From Candidatus Tectimicrobiota bacterium (GTDB taxonomy: Bacteria > Tectomicrobia > Entotheonellia > Entotheonellales > Entotheonellaceae): DNA of 64,000 nucleotides. The notes under the pieces are model-generated. The model did no database searches. It was not told where the DNA came from and saw only the letters and a list, made by a program, of their open reading frames with translations. Below are positions 53,054-63,515 of this stretch, one piece after another. How positions within the stretch are numbered: position 1 is the first letter of the stretch; the number at the start of each line of letters is the position of its first letter. The stretch covers positions 83,935 to 147,934 of the forward strand of contig BPKO01000012.1 in assembly GCA_026005175.1 (NCBI GenBank), written 5' to 3'. A program made the translations under genes and the position numbers.

Positions 53054-54580
53054 ATGAAGAAGTGCTCGCCGCTGGAGACGCGGCTGCGTAGCCTCGAAGC
53101 GCACCTGGCCGTCGAAAACCCTATCTTGCAGCAAGCGGTGCAGAGCTTTCGCAAGCTCGACCGGGTGGCGCGGCGCCTGGGCCTGCTCGAGCGCGAGGCC
53201 TCTTACGCCACGCGCGTCTCCTGGTGGCCGATTATTGCCGTACTGGGGACGTACTCGGCAGGCAAATCGACGTTCATCAACTACTACTTGGGCTACAAGC
53301 TGCAGCGCACTGGCAACCAAGCCGTCGACGACAAGTTCACCGTTATCTGCTACAGCCGCGACCAGACGGTGCGCGTGCTGCCCGGGCTGGCGCTGGACGC
53401 CGACCCGCGCTTTCCGTTTTACCAGATCAGCCGCGCCATCGACGAGCTCGCGCCCGGGGAGGGCAGCCGCATCGACGCTTACTTGCAGCTCAAGACCTGC
53501 CCGAGCGAGCGCTTGCGCGGCAAGATTCTGATCGATTCTCCGGGCTTTGACGCCGATGCCCAGCGCACCGCGACCCTGCGCCTCACCAACCACATCATTG
53601 ACCTCTCGGACTTGGTGCTGGTCTTTTTCGACGCCCGCCACCCCGAACCCGGCACCATGCAAGACACTCTGGAGCACCTGGTGGCCCAGACCATTCGCCG
53701 CCCCGATGCCAGCAAGTTTCTCTACATTCTTAACCAGATCGATACCACAGCCGGCGAGGACAACCCCGAGGACGTGGTGGCTGCCTGGCAGCGGGCCCTC
53801 GCCCAGAAGGGGCTGCTGGCCGGGCGTTTCTACCGCATTTACAACCCGGAAGTGGCGGTGCCCATTGCCGACGCCAGCCTGCGGGCGCGCTTTGAGGCCA
53901 AACGCGACGCCGACCTGGCGGAGATCTTTGGCCGCATGCACCAAGTGGAAATCGAGCGCGCGTACCGCGTCGTTGCCCTTCTCGACCAGCACGCCCGCGC
54001 CATCGAGGCCGACTTCGTGCCCCGGCTACAGGCGCTTTTGGCCCGCTGGCGCCGGCGGGTGTTGTGGGCCGACGGCCTGCTTCTGGGCAGTGCGGCGGTT
54101 GCCGTGGGGCTGTGGACGGCGCTGAGCGGAGAGTGGACGGGCCTGCGGCTTTCGCACCCGCTGTGGACCACGCTGGCGCAGGCTCCGCTGTGGCGCGGCC
54201 TGGTGCTGGCCGCCGCGGCAGGGCTGGGACTGTACACGCACTTTACGGTGCGCAAGCTGAGCGCCAGGGCCCTGTGTCGGCGCTTGCAGCGCGAGGAAAA
54301 GCAGGCTCCCGACGGCGAGCGCTGGGCACAGCTGGTGCGCGCTTTCCAGCACAACACCCGCTGGTGGCGCAGCGTGCTGCGCAGGCGGCCGGCTGGCTGG
54401 GGACGGCGCAGCCAGCGCTTGCTGCACGAGGTGCTGATGGAGGCCAAAGCTTACGTGCAGCAGCTCAACGACCGCTTCACCCACCCGGCAGGCGCCGAGG
54501 CCAGCCCGCAGCTGGCGCAAGCCGCCTCGGCGCCAGAGACCCCGGCTGCCGCTAAGGCCGACGCCGCACCAGTTCCTTGA
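53054..54580 (+). CDS. Dynamin-like GTPase with C-terminal membrane hairpin
   Basis: A 508-residue protein. G1 Walker A GTYSAGKST at 65-73, G3 DSPG at 161-164, G4 NQID at 227-230, as in EHD/dynamin-family GTPases. Residues about 350-400 hold two membrane segments (WADGLLLGSAAVAVGLW and GLVLAAAAGLGLYTHF), flanked by basic helices. It probably remodels or senses the inner membrane. ATG at 53054 with GAGGA upstream; the frame open to 52823 only reads the EthD gene. The 3' end overlaps that of the convergent VWA gene by 29 bases. Confidence 0.87.
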   Translation: MKKCSPLETRLRSLEAHLAVENPILQQAVQSFRKLDRVARRLGLLEREASYATRVSWWPIIAVLGTYSAGKSTFINYYLGYKLQRTGNQAVDDKFTVICYSRDQTVRVLPGLALDADPRFPFYQISRAIDELAPGEGSRIDAYLQLKTCPSERLRGKILIDSPGFDADAQRTATLRLTNHIIDLSDLVLVFFDARHPEPGTMQDTLEHLVAQTIRRPDASKFLYILNQIDTTAGEDNPEDVVAAWQRALAQKGLLAGRFYRIYNPEVAVPIADASLRARFEAKRDADLAEIFGRMHQVEIERAYRVVALLDQHARAIEADFVPRLQALLARWRRRVLWADGLLLGSAAVAVGLWTALSGEWTGLRLSHPLWTTLAQAPLWRGLVLAAAAGLGLYTHFTVRKLSARALCRRLQREEKQAPDGERWAQLVRAFQHNTRWWRSVLRRRPAGWGRRSQRLLHEVLMEAKAYVQQLNDRFTHPAGAEASPQLAQAASAPETPAAAKADAAPVP

Positions 54581-55709
54581 TGCCCGCTTCCAGCCCCTGC
54601 AGGGTGAGCTCGTACATGGGGAAAAGCTGGCGAATGCGCGCAATGGTAGGGTGGTGCCACGCCTGGGCCGGCATGGGGTTGAGCCAGACAGCGGCGTGGA
54701 AGTGCTGGCGCAGGCGCTGCAGCCACGCCAGGCCAGGCGTGGCGTTGGGCTCGAAGGCGTAAAGGGCGCCGCCGGGCTCAAGAAGCTCCTCGGGCGCCAT
54801 GTAGGCATCGCCAACGAGAAGGAGCTTGTAGTCGGCGCCGCAAGCCCGCAGCACCGCCGCCGTCGCCACCCGCTGGCGCCGGGCCATGTCGCGGTAAAGC
54901 CAGTCGTAGACGCAGTTGTGGAAATAGTAGTACTGGAAGGCGCGGAAATGCCGCGCCTGATGCGCGGCGGAAAAGAGCCGCTCTACCAGCGGCGTGTAAG
55001 GGCTCATCGAGCCGCCGGCATCCATGAGCAGGAGCACTTTGGCGCTGTTGCGCCGCGGCGGGCGAAAGACGAGCTCGATCTCGCCACCGCGGCGGCAGGT
55101 CTCCGCCACCGTCTCCTCCAGGGCCAGTTCTTCCTGCGCCCCCAGGCGCTGCAGGTGGCGCAGTTTCTTAAGGGCCACTTGCAACTGGCGCACGTCAAGG
55201 GTGCGGTCGTGGCGGTAGTTCTCGAAGCGGCGCGCTGCCGCCACCTGCACCGCGCTGCCCTGCCCCCCTTCCCCGCCCAGGCGCACGCCCCTGGCGTGCT
55301 GCCCGCCATGGCCCAGGGGCGCCGTTCCCCCTGAACCTAGCAGGCGCTCGCCACCCCCGGGTTGTTCTCTTTGCCGGCGCGCCGCCAGGAGCTGCCGCAG
55401 CTGGGCCAGCGCCGCCGCGGCGCTGCCAGGCGGCGCGAGGGCTGCCGCATGCGGCGCGTCTAACCAGGCCAGCAGTGCCTCCAGAAGCGGGGCGGGCGTT
55501 TCAATGCCCTGAAAGGTCTCGCGAAAAGCAAGGTCGTAGGCGTCGTAGTAGCCGACGTCTTTTACCAGGATGGCGCGCGCCAAGGTGTAAAAGCGCGCCA
55601 GCGAGGCCTGCGCCAGCCCTTGCTGCAAGGCCTGCATCAGGGTCAGCCATTCCGTGGGAGATACCGGCACCCGGTGCCGGCGCAGGGCATAGAAAAAGTC
55701 AAGGAACAC
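54552..55709 (-). CDS. VWA-domain protein, CoxE-like
   Basis: A 385-residue protein with the metal-ion adhesion (MIDAS) motif DAGGSMS at 230-236 in a von Willebrand A domain, an N-terminal helical region (MFLDFFYALRRHRVPVSPTEWL), and a Gly/Gln-rich linker near 115-155. Such proteins work with a MoxR-type ATPase (the preceding gene, 11-base overlap) to fold or insert metal into enzymes, as in CoxDE maturation of CO dehydrogenase. The client is not in the window in any obvious way. Confidence 0.9.
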   Translation of the reverse strand: MFLDFFYALRRHRVPVSPTEWLTLMQALQQGLAQASLARFYTLARAILVKDVGYYDAYDLAFRETFQGIETPAPLLEALLAWLDAPHAAALAPPGSAAAALAQLRQLLAARRQREQPGGGERLLGSGGTAPLGHGGQHARGVRLGGEGGQGSAVQVAAARRFENYRHDRTLDVRQLQVALKKLRHLQRLGAQEELALEETVAETCRRGGEIELVFRPPRRNSAKVLLLMDAGGSMSPYTPLVERLFSAAHQARHFRAFQYYYFHNCVYDWLYRDMARRQRVATAAVLRACGADYKLLLVGDAYMAPEELLEPGGALYAFEPNATPGLAWLQRLRQHFHAAVWLNPMPAQAWHHPTIARIRQLFPMYELTLQGLEAGIKELVRRRP

Positions 55710-56544
55710 GCCGTCCTCCTGCGCCGTTGTCCTTGGCCACCAGCGCCAGGTCGTGCTCGTTTTTCAGCAGCACGCCGAGAAAAGGCAGCCCTGCTTGCAG
55801 CTGTGCTGGGGTCACCCCGCCGACAATAAGGGCCTGTAGCCAGTCGAGCAGCTCGGACGTCGAGGGCTTTTTGCGCAGGGCGTCGAGGCGGCGCAGGGCG
55901 TAGAAGCGCTCGAGCGCCTCGGCCAGCAGCGCCTCGGCCAGGGTGGGAAAGTGCACGCGCACGATCGCCGCCATGAGTTCGGGGCCGGGAAAGTCGATGT
56001 AGTGGAAAATGCAGCGGCGCAAAAAGGCGTCGGGAAGCTCCTTTTCGGCATTGGAAGTGATCACCACGATGGGGCGGTGCCGGGCCACCACCCACTCGTC
56101 GGTTTCCAGGATGTAAAAGCGCATCTCGTCGAGCTCGTTGAGCAAGTCGTTGGGAAACTCGAGGTCGGCCTTGTCGATCTCGTCGATGAGCAGCACCACT
56201 TGCTCCTCGGCCACAAACGCCTGGCCGAGGCAGCCAAGGCGGATGTAGCGCTTGATGTCCGACACGTCGCCGTCGCCAAAGCGGGCGTCGTTGAGCCGCT
56301 GCACGGTATCGTACACGTAAAGCCCGTCGCGGGCTTTGGTGGTCGACTTGACGTGCCAGACGAGCAGCGGCTTGCTCAGGGCACGCGCAATGCTATAGGC
56401 CAGCATGGTCTTTCCCGTGCCCGGCTCGCCACGCACGAGCAAGGGGCGCTGCAAGGCGATGGCCACGTTGACGGCGTCGCGGAGCTCGGGAGAAAGCACG
56501 TAGGTGTCGCTACCGGCAAACTGCGTGAAGGGGGCAGAACGCAT
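55699..56544 (-). CDS. MoxR-family AAA+ ATPase
   Basis: A 281-residue AAA+ ATPase: Walker A GEPGTGKT at 39-46, Walker B VVLLIDEIDKAD at 117-128, sensor 1 ITSNAEKELPDAF with arginine finger RRC. MoxR ATPases act as chaperones with VWA-domain partners, and the partner gene follows directly. A good sigma-70 promoter lies just upstream (56572-56600). Residues after 210 contain the lid domain. Confidence 0.92.
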   Translation of the reverse strand: MRSAPFTQFAGSDTYVLSPELRDAVNVAIALQRPLLVRGEPGTGKTMLAYSIARALSKPLLVWHVKSTTKARDGLYVYDTVQRLNDARFGDGDVSDIKRYIRLGCLGQAFVAEEQVVLLIDEIDKADLEFPNDLLNELDEMRFYILETDEWVVARHRPIVVITSNAEKELPDAFLRRCIFHYIDFPGPELMAAIVRVHFPTLAEALLAEALERFYALRRLDALRKKPSTSELLDWLQALIVGGVTPAQLQAGLPFLGVLLKNEHDLALVAKDNGAGGRRVP

Positions 56545-56571
56545 CTTCTCTCCTCAGCCAGAGACGGCAGC

Positions 56572-56600
56572 AGCATAGCGGGTGTGACGCCTGCGGTCAA
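56572..56600 (-). promoter_or_regulatory. Sigma-70 promoter for moxR-VWA operon
   Basis: On the minus strand TTGACC (-35, 56595-56600), 17 bases, TATGCT (-10, 56572-56577). The start of moxR at 56544 gives a short leader of about 20 bases. It is interleaved with the divergent promoter of the JAMM gene. Confidence 0.6.
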
Positions 56601-56608
56601 GGCCTCCG

Positions 56609-56637
56609 TTGCCTCCTGGCGCCAGCAGCGCTATAGT
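56609..56637 (+). promoter_or_regulatory. Sigma-70 promoter for the JAMM peptidase gene
   Basis: TTGCCT (-35, 56609-56614), 17 bases, TATAGT (-10, 56632-56637). The RBS AAGGAG and ATG at 56680 follow at normal distance. Divergent from the moxR promoter with eight bases between the -35 boxes. Confidence 0.6.
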
Positions 56638-56679
56638 CCTGAAGGCTTTGCTCACCCTGGCAAGAGAAGGAGAGTGCCC

Positions 56680-57201
56680 ATGGCCCGTGAGGACGCACGC
56701 AACGCCTGGTCTGCGGCAATTCCGGTGGTGCCGGCCGAGGTGCTGGCCGACATTTACGCCCATGCCCGTGAGACCTATCCCGAAGAGTGTTGCGGCTTCC
56801 TTCTTGGCCCCCGGGACGAGGCCAGGGTCGACGAAGTGCGGCGCTGCGTGAACGAGCAAAACCGCTACCATGCCCTTGACCCCGAGCGCTTCCCGCGCAC
56901 GGCGCGCGAAGCGTACTATCTGGGGGGAAAGGACTTGCGCTTTCTGGTTGAGAGCTTCCAGGGCCCGCGCCCGGTCAAAATCATCTACCACTCCCATCCC
57001 GACGTGGGCGCATACTTTTCTGCCGAAGACACGCGGGCGGCGCTGGGCCGCGAGCCTGACGACACCGCCGAGCCGCTTTATCCCGTTGACTACTTGGTCA
57101 TCGACGCCCAGGCCGACCACATCGGGGGGGCCAAGCTGTTTCGCTGGCAGCCGCAGCAGCGGGCCTTCGTGCAGGTGGCGGAATACCCCGGCGAGCGCTG
57201 A
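56680..57201 (+). CDS. JAMM/MPN+ metallopeptidase (M67 family)
   Basis: A 173-residue zinc peptidase. The JAMM site is complete: Glu35/36 in EECCGFLLG, His104 and His106 in HSHPDVGAYFSAED, Asp117. The EECCGFLLG start is typical of bacterial M67 enzymes linked to sulfur-carrier (ThiS/CysO-like) processing; no carrier protein gene is seen nearby. ATG at 56680 with AAGGAG seven bases upstream. The stop TGA directly abuts the stop of the convergent fumC, with no base between. Confidence 0.9.
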   Translation: MAREDARNAWSAAIPVVPAEVLADIYAHARETYPEECCGFLLGPRDEARVDEVRRCVNEQNRYHALDPERFPRTAREAYYLGGKDLRFLVESFQGPRPVKIIYHSHPDVGAYFSAEDTRAALGREPDDTAEPLYPVDYLVIDAQADHIGGAKLFRWQPQQRAFVQVAEYPGER

Positions 57202-58593
<1,392 letters not shown>

Positions 58594-58639
58594 CTTCTTC
58601 CTCCTGTCGCACTTTGGGTCGCCGCCCACCCACGAAACG

Positions 58640-58653
58640 GGTACAATTGTACC
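58640..58653. promoter_or_regulatory. 14-bp palindrome with -10-like box between divergent fumC and LOG gene
   Basis: GGTACAATTGTACC is a perfect palindrome in the 110-base gap between fumC and the LOG-family gene. It contains TACAAT, a near-consensus -10 box, on both strands; no matching -35 was found, so it may be an operator or a divergent core promoter with an activator. Confidence 0.45.
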
Positions 58654-58703
58654 GCCCCCTGCGGGTAGCGACGTGCCACCTTCCACGACATGCTGGACGC
58701 CTG

Positions 58704-59735
58704 ATGCAGAGACGACCCATGTCCGGCCCACCCTTGCTCACCCCGCCGCAGCTGCGCATGGAGATTCGCCGCCTTATTGCTGCGGCCGGGGGATCGGCCG
58801 AGGCCGAGCTTCTCGAAGGCCTGATGGAGGCGGTGCTGCGCTGCCGCCACCTGGAGCGCGGCGACCTGAAGATCCTGCACCGCACGGTGCGCGAGCTGCG
58901 CTACGCCTTCCGCGTTTTCGAGCGCTACCGGGGCGTGCGCAAGGTCACCGTCTTTGGCTCGGCACGCACCCAGCCCACCGCGCCGACCTACCGGGCGGCT
59001 TGCGCCTTTGCCCGCCGCATCGTGGAAGCCGGCTTCATGGTCATCACCGGCGCCGGCGACGGCATTATGAAAGCCGCCCAGGAAGGCGCCGGGCGCGAGC
59101 ACAGCTTTGGCCTCAACATCCTGCTGCCCTTTGAGCAGGAGCCCAACGAGATCATTGTCAACGATGCCAAGCTGATCTACTTCAAGTACTTTTTCACCCG
59201 CAAGCTGATTTTCGTCAAGGAAACCCATGCCTTTGCCCTCTTCCCGGGCGGCTTTGGCACCCACGACGAGGCCTACGAGGCCCTCACCCTGCTGCAGACC
59301 GGCAAGAGCCCGATGATGCCCGTGGTGTTTCTCGATGCCCCAGGCGGCACTTTCTGGCGCGACTGGTATGCGTTTATTGAGAACCACATGGTGGCCCAGG
59401 GCCTGATTTCCCCTGCCGATTTGCACCTTTTCAAAGTCACCGACGACGTCGACGAGGCGGTGGCGGAGATCACCTCTTTTTACCGCAACTACCACTCGGC
59501 GCGCTACGTGGACGGGGAGCTGGTCATCCGCGTGCAGCACCCCATCAGCGACGCCCTGCTGGCGCGGCTCAACCGCGACTTCCGGGACATCCTCACCCAG
59601 GGGGAAATCACTGCCAGTGGCCCCATCGGCGACGACGCCGAGGAGGTGCCCGAGCTGCCCCGCTTGCGCCTGTGGTTCGACCGCGCCAGCTACGGGCGGC
59701 TGCGGCAGATGATCGACGTCATCAACCAGTACTGA
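58704..59735 (+). CDS. LOG-family Rossmann-fold protein (nucleotide 5'-monophosphate nucleosidase-like)
   Basis: A 343-residue protein. [17 protein letters not shown] and [17 protein letters not shown] are the first half of the TIGR00730/LOG fold, and [12 protein letters not shown] is its PGGxGTxxE catalytic motif. Related enzymes cleave the N-glycosidic bond of nucleoside 5'-monophosphates (LOG, PpnN). About 100 extra N-terminal and 60 C-terminal residues resemble the longer PpnN-like type. Start could be ATG at 58704 or at 58719; neither RBS is strong. Divergent from fumC. Confidence 0.86.
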   Translation: MQRRPMSGPPLLTPPQLRMEIRRLIAAAGGSAEAELLEGLMEAVLRCRHLERGDLKILHRTVRELRYAFRVFERYRGVRKVTVFGSARTQPTAPTYRAACAFARRIVEAGFMVITGAGDGIMKAAQEGAGREHSFGLNILLPFEQEPNEIIVNDAKLIYFKYFFTRKLIFVKETHAFALFPGGFGTHDEAYEALTLLQTGKSPMMPVVFLDAPGGTFWRDWYAFIENHMVAQGLISPADLHLFKVTDDVDEAVAEITSFYRNYHSARYVDGELVIRVQHPISDALLARLNRDFRDILTQGEITASGPIGDDAEEVPELPRLRLWFDRASYGRLRQMIDVINQY

Positions 59736-59750
59736 GGCTGCCGCCGGCTC

Positions 59751-59779
59751 TTGACAGGCTTTTCCCTCCCTGTTACCCT
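59751..59779 (+). promoter_or_regulatory. Extended -10 sigma-70 promoter of the aromatic operon
   Basis: TTGACA (59751-59756, perfect -35), 17 bases, TACCCT (59774-59779) preceded by TGT as an extended -10. RBS GGGAGGA and the ATG at 59809 follow. The operon starts 73 bases after the LOG gene, so it has its own promoter. Confidence 0.65.
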
Positions 59780-59808
59780 GCGCGGGCGCAGAGCAGGGAG
59801 GAAGCCCC

Positions 59809-61102
59809 ATGCACCCTGAAGCCCTTGCCCACCTCATCGTGGACAACCGCGCCGAGGGCCTGTTTCGCGTGCACCGGCGCGTCTTTACCGATTCGCACTT
59901 GCTGGAGCTCGAGCACGAGCGCATTTTTGCGCAGTGCTGGCTGTACGTAGGCCACGAAAGCGAGGTGCCGCAGCCAGGCGACTTTCTGACGCGCTGCGTC
60001 GCCGGGCGGCCGCTGCTGGTGGTGCGCGGCACCGACGGCGTGCTGCGCGTCTTTTGCAACACCTGCACCCACCGCGGCGCCCAGGTGTGCCGCGAGCCGC
60101 GCGGCAATGCCCGCAGCTTCCAGTGCTTCTACCACGCCTGGACCTTCAACACGCAGGGGGAGCTCATCGGCGTGCCCGGTGAGGACGCCTACAGCCCCGC
60201 CTTTGACCGCCGCCAGCTGGCCCTGGCTTCGCCGGCGCGCACCGACGTCTACCGCGGCTTTATTTTTGTCAGCTTCAATCCAGAGGTGATGGACCTCGTC
60301 GACTACCTGGCCGGAGCGCGCGACTACCTCGACCTCATCTGCGACCAGGCCGAAGCCGGCATGGAGATCGTGCCGGGCACGCAGGCCTACAGCATGCGCG
60401 CCAACTGGAAGCTGCTGGTAGAAAACAGCATCGACGGCTATCACGCCCGCAGCACGCACCGCCGCTACTTCGACTACCTGCTGCGCACCGGTGTCGACCC
60501 ACGCCTGGTGCAGCGCCGCCGCGGCGGCATCAGCAAAAACCTGGGCAACGGCCACGCCGTCATCCAGAGCGAGCCGCCCTGGGGACGCCCCATTGCCCGC
60601 TGGACGCCGGCCTTTGGCGAAGCCAAACGCGCCGCCCTGGAGGCCGTGCGACGCCGGCTCGAAGCGCGCTTTGGGGCCGAGCGCGCTTACCTGATGACGC
60701 AGACCAGCCGCAACCTGCTCATTTTCCCCAACCTCATCATCAATGACATCATGGCCATTACCGTGCGCACCTTTTATCCCACCGCCGTCGACTACACGGT
60801 GATCAACGCCTGGGCGCTGGCGCCTCGCGAGGAAAGCCCCGAAGACCGCGCCCTGCGCCTGAGCAACTTTCCTCACTTTCCTGGGCCCCGGGGGCTTTGC
60901 CACTCCTGACGACGTGGAAGCCCTGGAAGCCTGCCAGCAGGGCTTTGCCAACCGCGAGGTGCAGTGGTCGGACCTGTCGCGCGGCATGAAGCGCGAGGCG
61001 CCGATGATCGACGACGAGCTGCAAATGCGCGTTTTCTGGCGCCAGTGGCACGGTCTTATGACCTGCTCCCAGCGCCTGGCCGCTGCGGCGGCTCCCGCAT
61101 GA
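59809..61102 (+). CDS. Rieske ring-hydroxylating dioxygenase, alpha subunit (frameshifted)
   Basis: Restored 430-residue oxygenase subunit. The Rieske [2Fe-2S] ligands are Cys86/His88 (CTHRGA) and Cys106/His109 (CFYHAW); the mononuclear iron site is Asp209-x2-His212-x4-His217 ([10 protein letters not shown]). As sequenced, the frame stops at 60909 after NFPHFPGP. From about 60885 the +1 frame continues [19 protein letters not shown] to 61102, the normal end of the family. Removing one base in the CCTGGGCCCCGGGGG stretch (60880-60893) restores it. It needs a ferredoxin/reductase, which is not in the window. The start codon is preceded by GGGAGGA. Confidence 0.87.
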
Positions 61103-61115
61103 AGGAGAGCGCCCC

Positions 61116-61607
61116 GTGGTGGCCAGTTCTCCGATCAGCCGCGCCGCCGTCGAAGACTTCCTCTACCACGAGGCGGCCTTGCTCGACGCCTGGCAGCTGC
61201 GCCAGTGGCTAGAGTTGCTCACCGAGGACGTCGTTTACGAGATCCCGGCAACCGACTGCCCCGAGGGCACCCCGCAGGACACGCTGTTTCTTATTGCCGA
61301 CGACGCGGCGCGGTTGCGGGCCCGCGTCGACCAGCTGCTGGGCAAGGCGGCCTGGGCCGAGCGGCCACCCTCGCGGACCCGGCGCTTGCTGAGCAATGTG
61401 CGTATTCTGGCCGTCGAGGGCGACACCCTGCACGTGACCGCCAACTTCGTCGTCTATCGCCTGCGGCTTGAGCAAGTCGACACCTACGTCGGGCGCTACG
61501 AGTACACCCTGGTGCGGCACCAAGATACCTTTAAGATCCGGCGCCGACGCGTCATTTTGGACTTAGAGGCCCTGCGCCCACACGGCAAAATCAGCATCCT
61601 CCTGTAA
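61116..61607 (+). CDS. Ring-hydroxylating dioxygenase, beta subunit
   Basis: A 163-residue SnoaL-like subunit: AVEDFLYHEAALLDAWQLRQWLELLTEDVVYEIP at the start and RVILDLEAL near the end, as in the small subunits of benzoate/biphenyl-type dioxygenases. GTG at 61116; its RBS AAGGAG overlaps the alpha stop TGA. Forms alpha3-beta3 oxygenase with the preceding gene. Confidence 0.9.
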   Translation: MVASSPISRAAVEDFLYHEAALLDAWQLRQWLELLTEDVVYEIPATDCPEGTPQDTLFLIADDAARLRARVDQLLGKAAWAERPPSRTRRLLSNVRILAVEGDTLHVTANFVVYRLRLEQVDTYVGRYEYTLVRHQDTFKIRRRRVILDLEALRPHGKISILL

Positions 61608-61623
61608 ACGAAGGAGCCCGCCC

Positions 61624-62694
61624 ATGGGAACCATCCTTGGCCTCGGCATGACCCATTACCCGCCTCTGGCCGGCCACGACGCGCACATGGCCGATATCCT
61701 GCGCCGCGTCCTGCGCGATCCCGGCCTCCCTCCTGCCTACCGCCAGCCAGAGGGGTGGCCGGCGGCCATGCGCCAGGAGTATGGCGACGACGGCGGCACG
61801 CGTGCCGCCGCCCAGCACCGTCACGCCCTGGTGACGCAGTTTCGCAAGGCGCGCCAGCTGCTCGACGCCTTTGCCCCCGACCTGGTGCTCATCTGGGGCG
61901 ACGACCAGTACGAGAACTTCCTCGAAGACGTCATCCCGGCTTTCTGCGTGCTCGCTTACGACACCCTCTGCGTGCAGCCTTGGGCAAGTCGGGGATTTGT
62001 GCGCGACAACGTGTGGGGGGAAAGCAAAGACACCACGTTCACTTTCCGCGGCCACCGCGCGGCGGCCAAAGCCCTGACCGCTTTCTTGCTCGAGGCCGGC
62101 TTCGACGTGGCCTATGCCTACCGGCCGCTGCACCACCCGCTGGGCCACGCCTTTCTCAACACCTTGCTGTTTCTCGACTACGACCGCCAGGGCTTCCCCT
62201 ATCCCGTGCTGCCCTTCCAAGTCAACTGCTACGGCCGCCGCGTCGTCGCCCAGCACGGCGGCATGGGCAGCTTGGCCCAGCCGGTGGCCGAAGCCGAGCT
62301 TGACCCGCCTTCGCCGATGCCCTGGCGCTGCTTTGATCTGGGCGCTGCCTGCGCCCGCTTCTTCCGCGATCGCCCCTGGCGCGTCGCCCTGATTGCCTCC
62401 TCGAGCTGGTCCCACGCCTTTCTCACCGCCAAGCACTACTACCTCTACCCCGATATCGAGGCCGACCGTGCCCTCTTTGCCGCCTTGCAGCGCGGCGACT
62501 ATGCCACCTGGCGCCAGCGGCCACTGGCAGCTATCGAGGAAAGCGGCCAGCAAGAAGTCCTCAACTGGATGTGTCTCGTCGGGGCAATGGCCGAGCTGGG
62601 GCGCCGGCCGCAGGAAGCGACGCTCATCGAGAGCTACATTTTCAACTCCAACAAGTGCTTTGCATTCTTTCTCCCCGAGGGGGAAGCACGGTGA
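61624..62694 (+). CDS. Class III extradiol ring-cleavage dioxygenase (LigB-like)
   Basis: A 356-residue LigB-superfamily protein. It begins with the family pattern TILGLGMTHYPPLAGHD, where His11 fits the first iron ligand, and His65 or His67 may be the second; WGDDQYENF and LHHPLGHAFLNT lie in the expected core. It is longer than LigB (about 300). It would open a catechol-type ring after the dioxygenase/dehydrogenase steps. RBS AAGGAG precedes the ATG. Stop overlaps the SDR start as GTGA. Substrate not readable. Confidence 0.85.
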   Translation: MGTILGLGMTHYPPLAGHDAHMADILRRVLRDPGLPPAYRQPEGWPAAMRQEYGDDGGTRAAAQHRHALVTQFRKARQLLDAFAPDLVLIWGDDQYENFLEDVIPAFCVLAYDTLCVQPWASRGFVRDNVWGESKDTTFTFRGHRAAAKALTAFLLEAGFDVAYAYRPLHHPLGHAFLNTLLFLDYDRQGFPYPVLPFQVNCYGRRVVAQHGGMGSLAQPVAEAELDPPSPMPWRCFDLGAACARFFRDRPWRVALIASSSWSHAFLTAKHYYLYPDIEADRALFAALQRGDYATWRQRPLAAIEESGQQEVLNWMCLVGAMAELGRRPQEATLIESYIFNSNKCFAFFLPEGEAR

Positions 62695-63515
62695 GACTGC
62701 AGGGCAAAGTGGCCTTGATTACCGGTACCAGCCCCAACATCGGCGGCGGCATTGCTCTAGGGATGGCCGCAGAGGGCGCGCGGGTGGCGTGCGTCGATCG
62801 CCACCCGCCTTATGCCCATGCCTGTGCTGCCGACATCCAGGCGCGGGGCGGCGAAGCGTGCGGTATCGTGTGCGACGTCACCGACGAGGCGCAAGTGCGC
62901 GCAGCGGTAGAAGAAGCGCGCCGGCGCTTTGGCGGCATCGACATTCTGGTCAACAACGCCGTGCTGTTCAACGCCAAAGGAGTGCTCGACATGCCCCTGG
63001 CCGAGTGGCGCCAGCAGCTCGACGTCATCCTCACCGGCGCCTTTCTCTGCACCAAGTACGTGGCGCAGCTGATGCGCGCCCAGGGGCGCAAGGGGAGCAT
63101 CATCAACGTCATCTCCACCGCCGGGCATCAGGGCGAGCCGTGGAACGTGGGCTACTGCACCGCCAAGGCCGGCCTGCTCAACTTCACCCGCTCGGTGGCC
63201 ATGGAGCTCGCTGCCGACGGCATTCGCGTCAACAGCCTCACCCCTACTGCCACCGACGCCGCCGAGGCCCAGCAGCGGGCGGCTTCCTGGGGAGTGGCCT
63301 GGCCGCCGCCGCGGCAGGCCAGCCCGCAGCGCCGCGGCTTTCTTGCCGAGCCGCAGCGGGGGGTGCCGCTGCAGCGGCTGCCCAGCCCCTGGCACTACGC
63401 CCGTGCCGCGGTGTTCCTCGCTTCTGACGAGGCGGCGATGATCACGGGCATCGATCTGCGCGTTGACGCCGGGGCGGTGGCTCGCTACTGGCGCTGGGAT
63501 CCGGCGATGGCGTAG
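62691..63515 (+). CDS. SDR dehydrogenase (cis-dihydrodiol dehydrogenase candidate)
   Basis: A 274-residue classical SDR: cofactor loop TGTSPNIGGGIA, NNAV, and the catalytic YxxxK in GYCTAK. In this operon it probably oxidises the cis-dihydrodiol made by the Rieske dioxygenase to a catechol. GTG at 62691 in a GTGA overlap with the extradiol gene. A loop at about 190-225 is Arg/Pro-rich. The 3' end overlaps the convergent small ORF by 74 bases. Confidence 0.88.
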   Translation: MRLQGKVALITGTSPNIGGGIALGMAAEGARVACVDRHPPYAHACAADIQARGGEACGIVCDVTDEAQVRAAVEEARRRFGGIDILVNNAVLFNAKGVLDMPLAEWRQQLDVILTGAFLCTKYVAQLMRAQGRKGSIINVISTAGHQGEPWNVGYCTAKAGLLNFTRSVAMELAADGIRVNSLTPTATDAAEAQQRAASWGVAWPPPRQASPQRRGFLAEPQRGVPLQRLPSPWHYARAAVFLASDEAAMITGIDLRVDAGAVARYWRWDPAMA

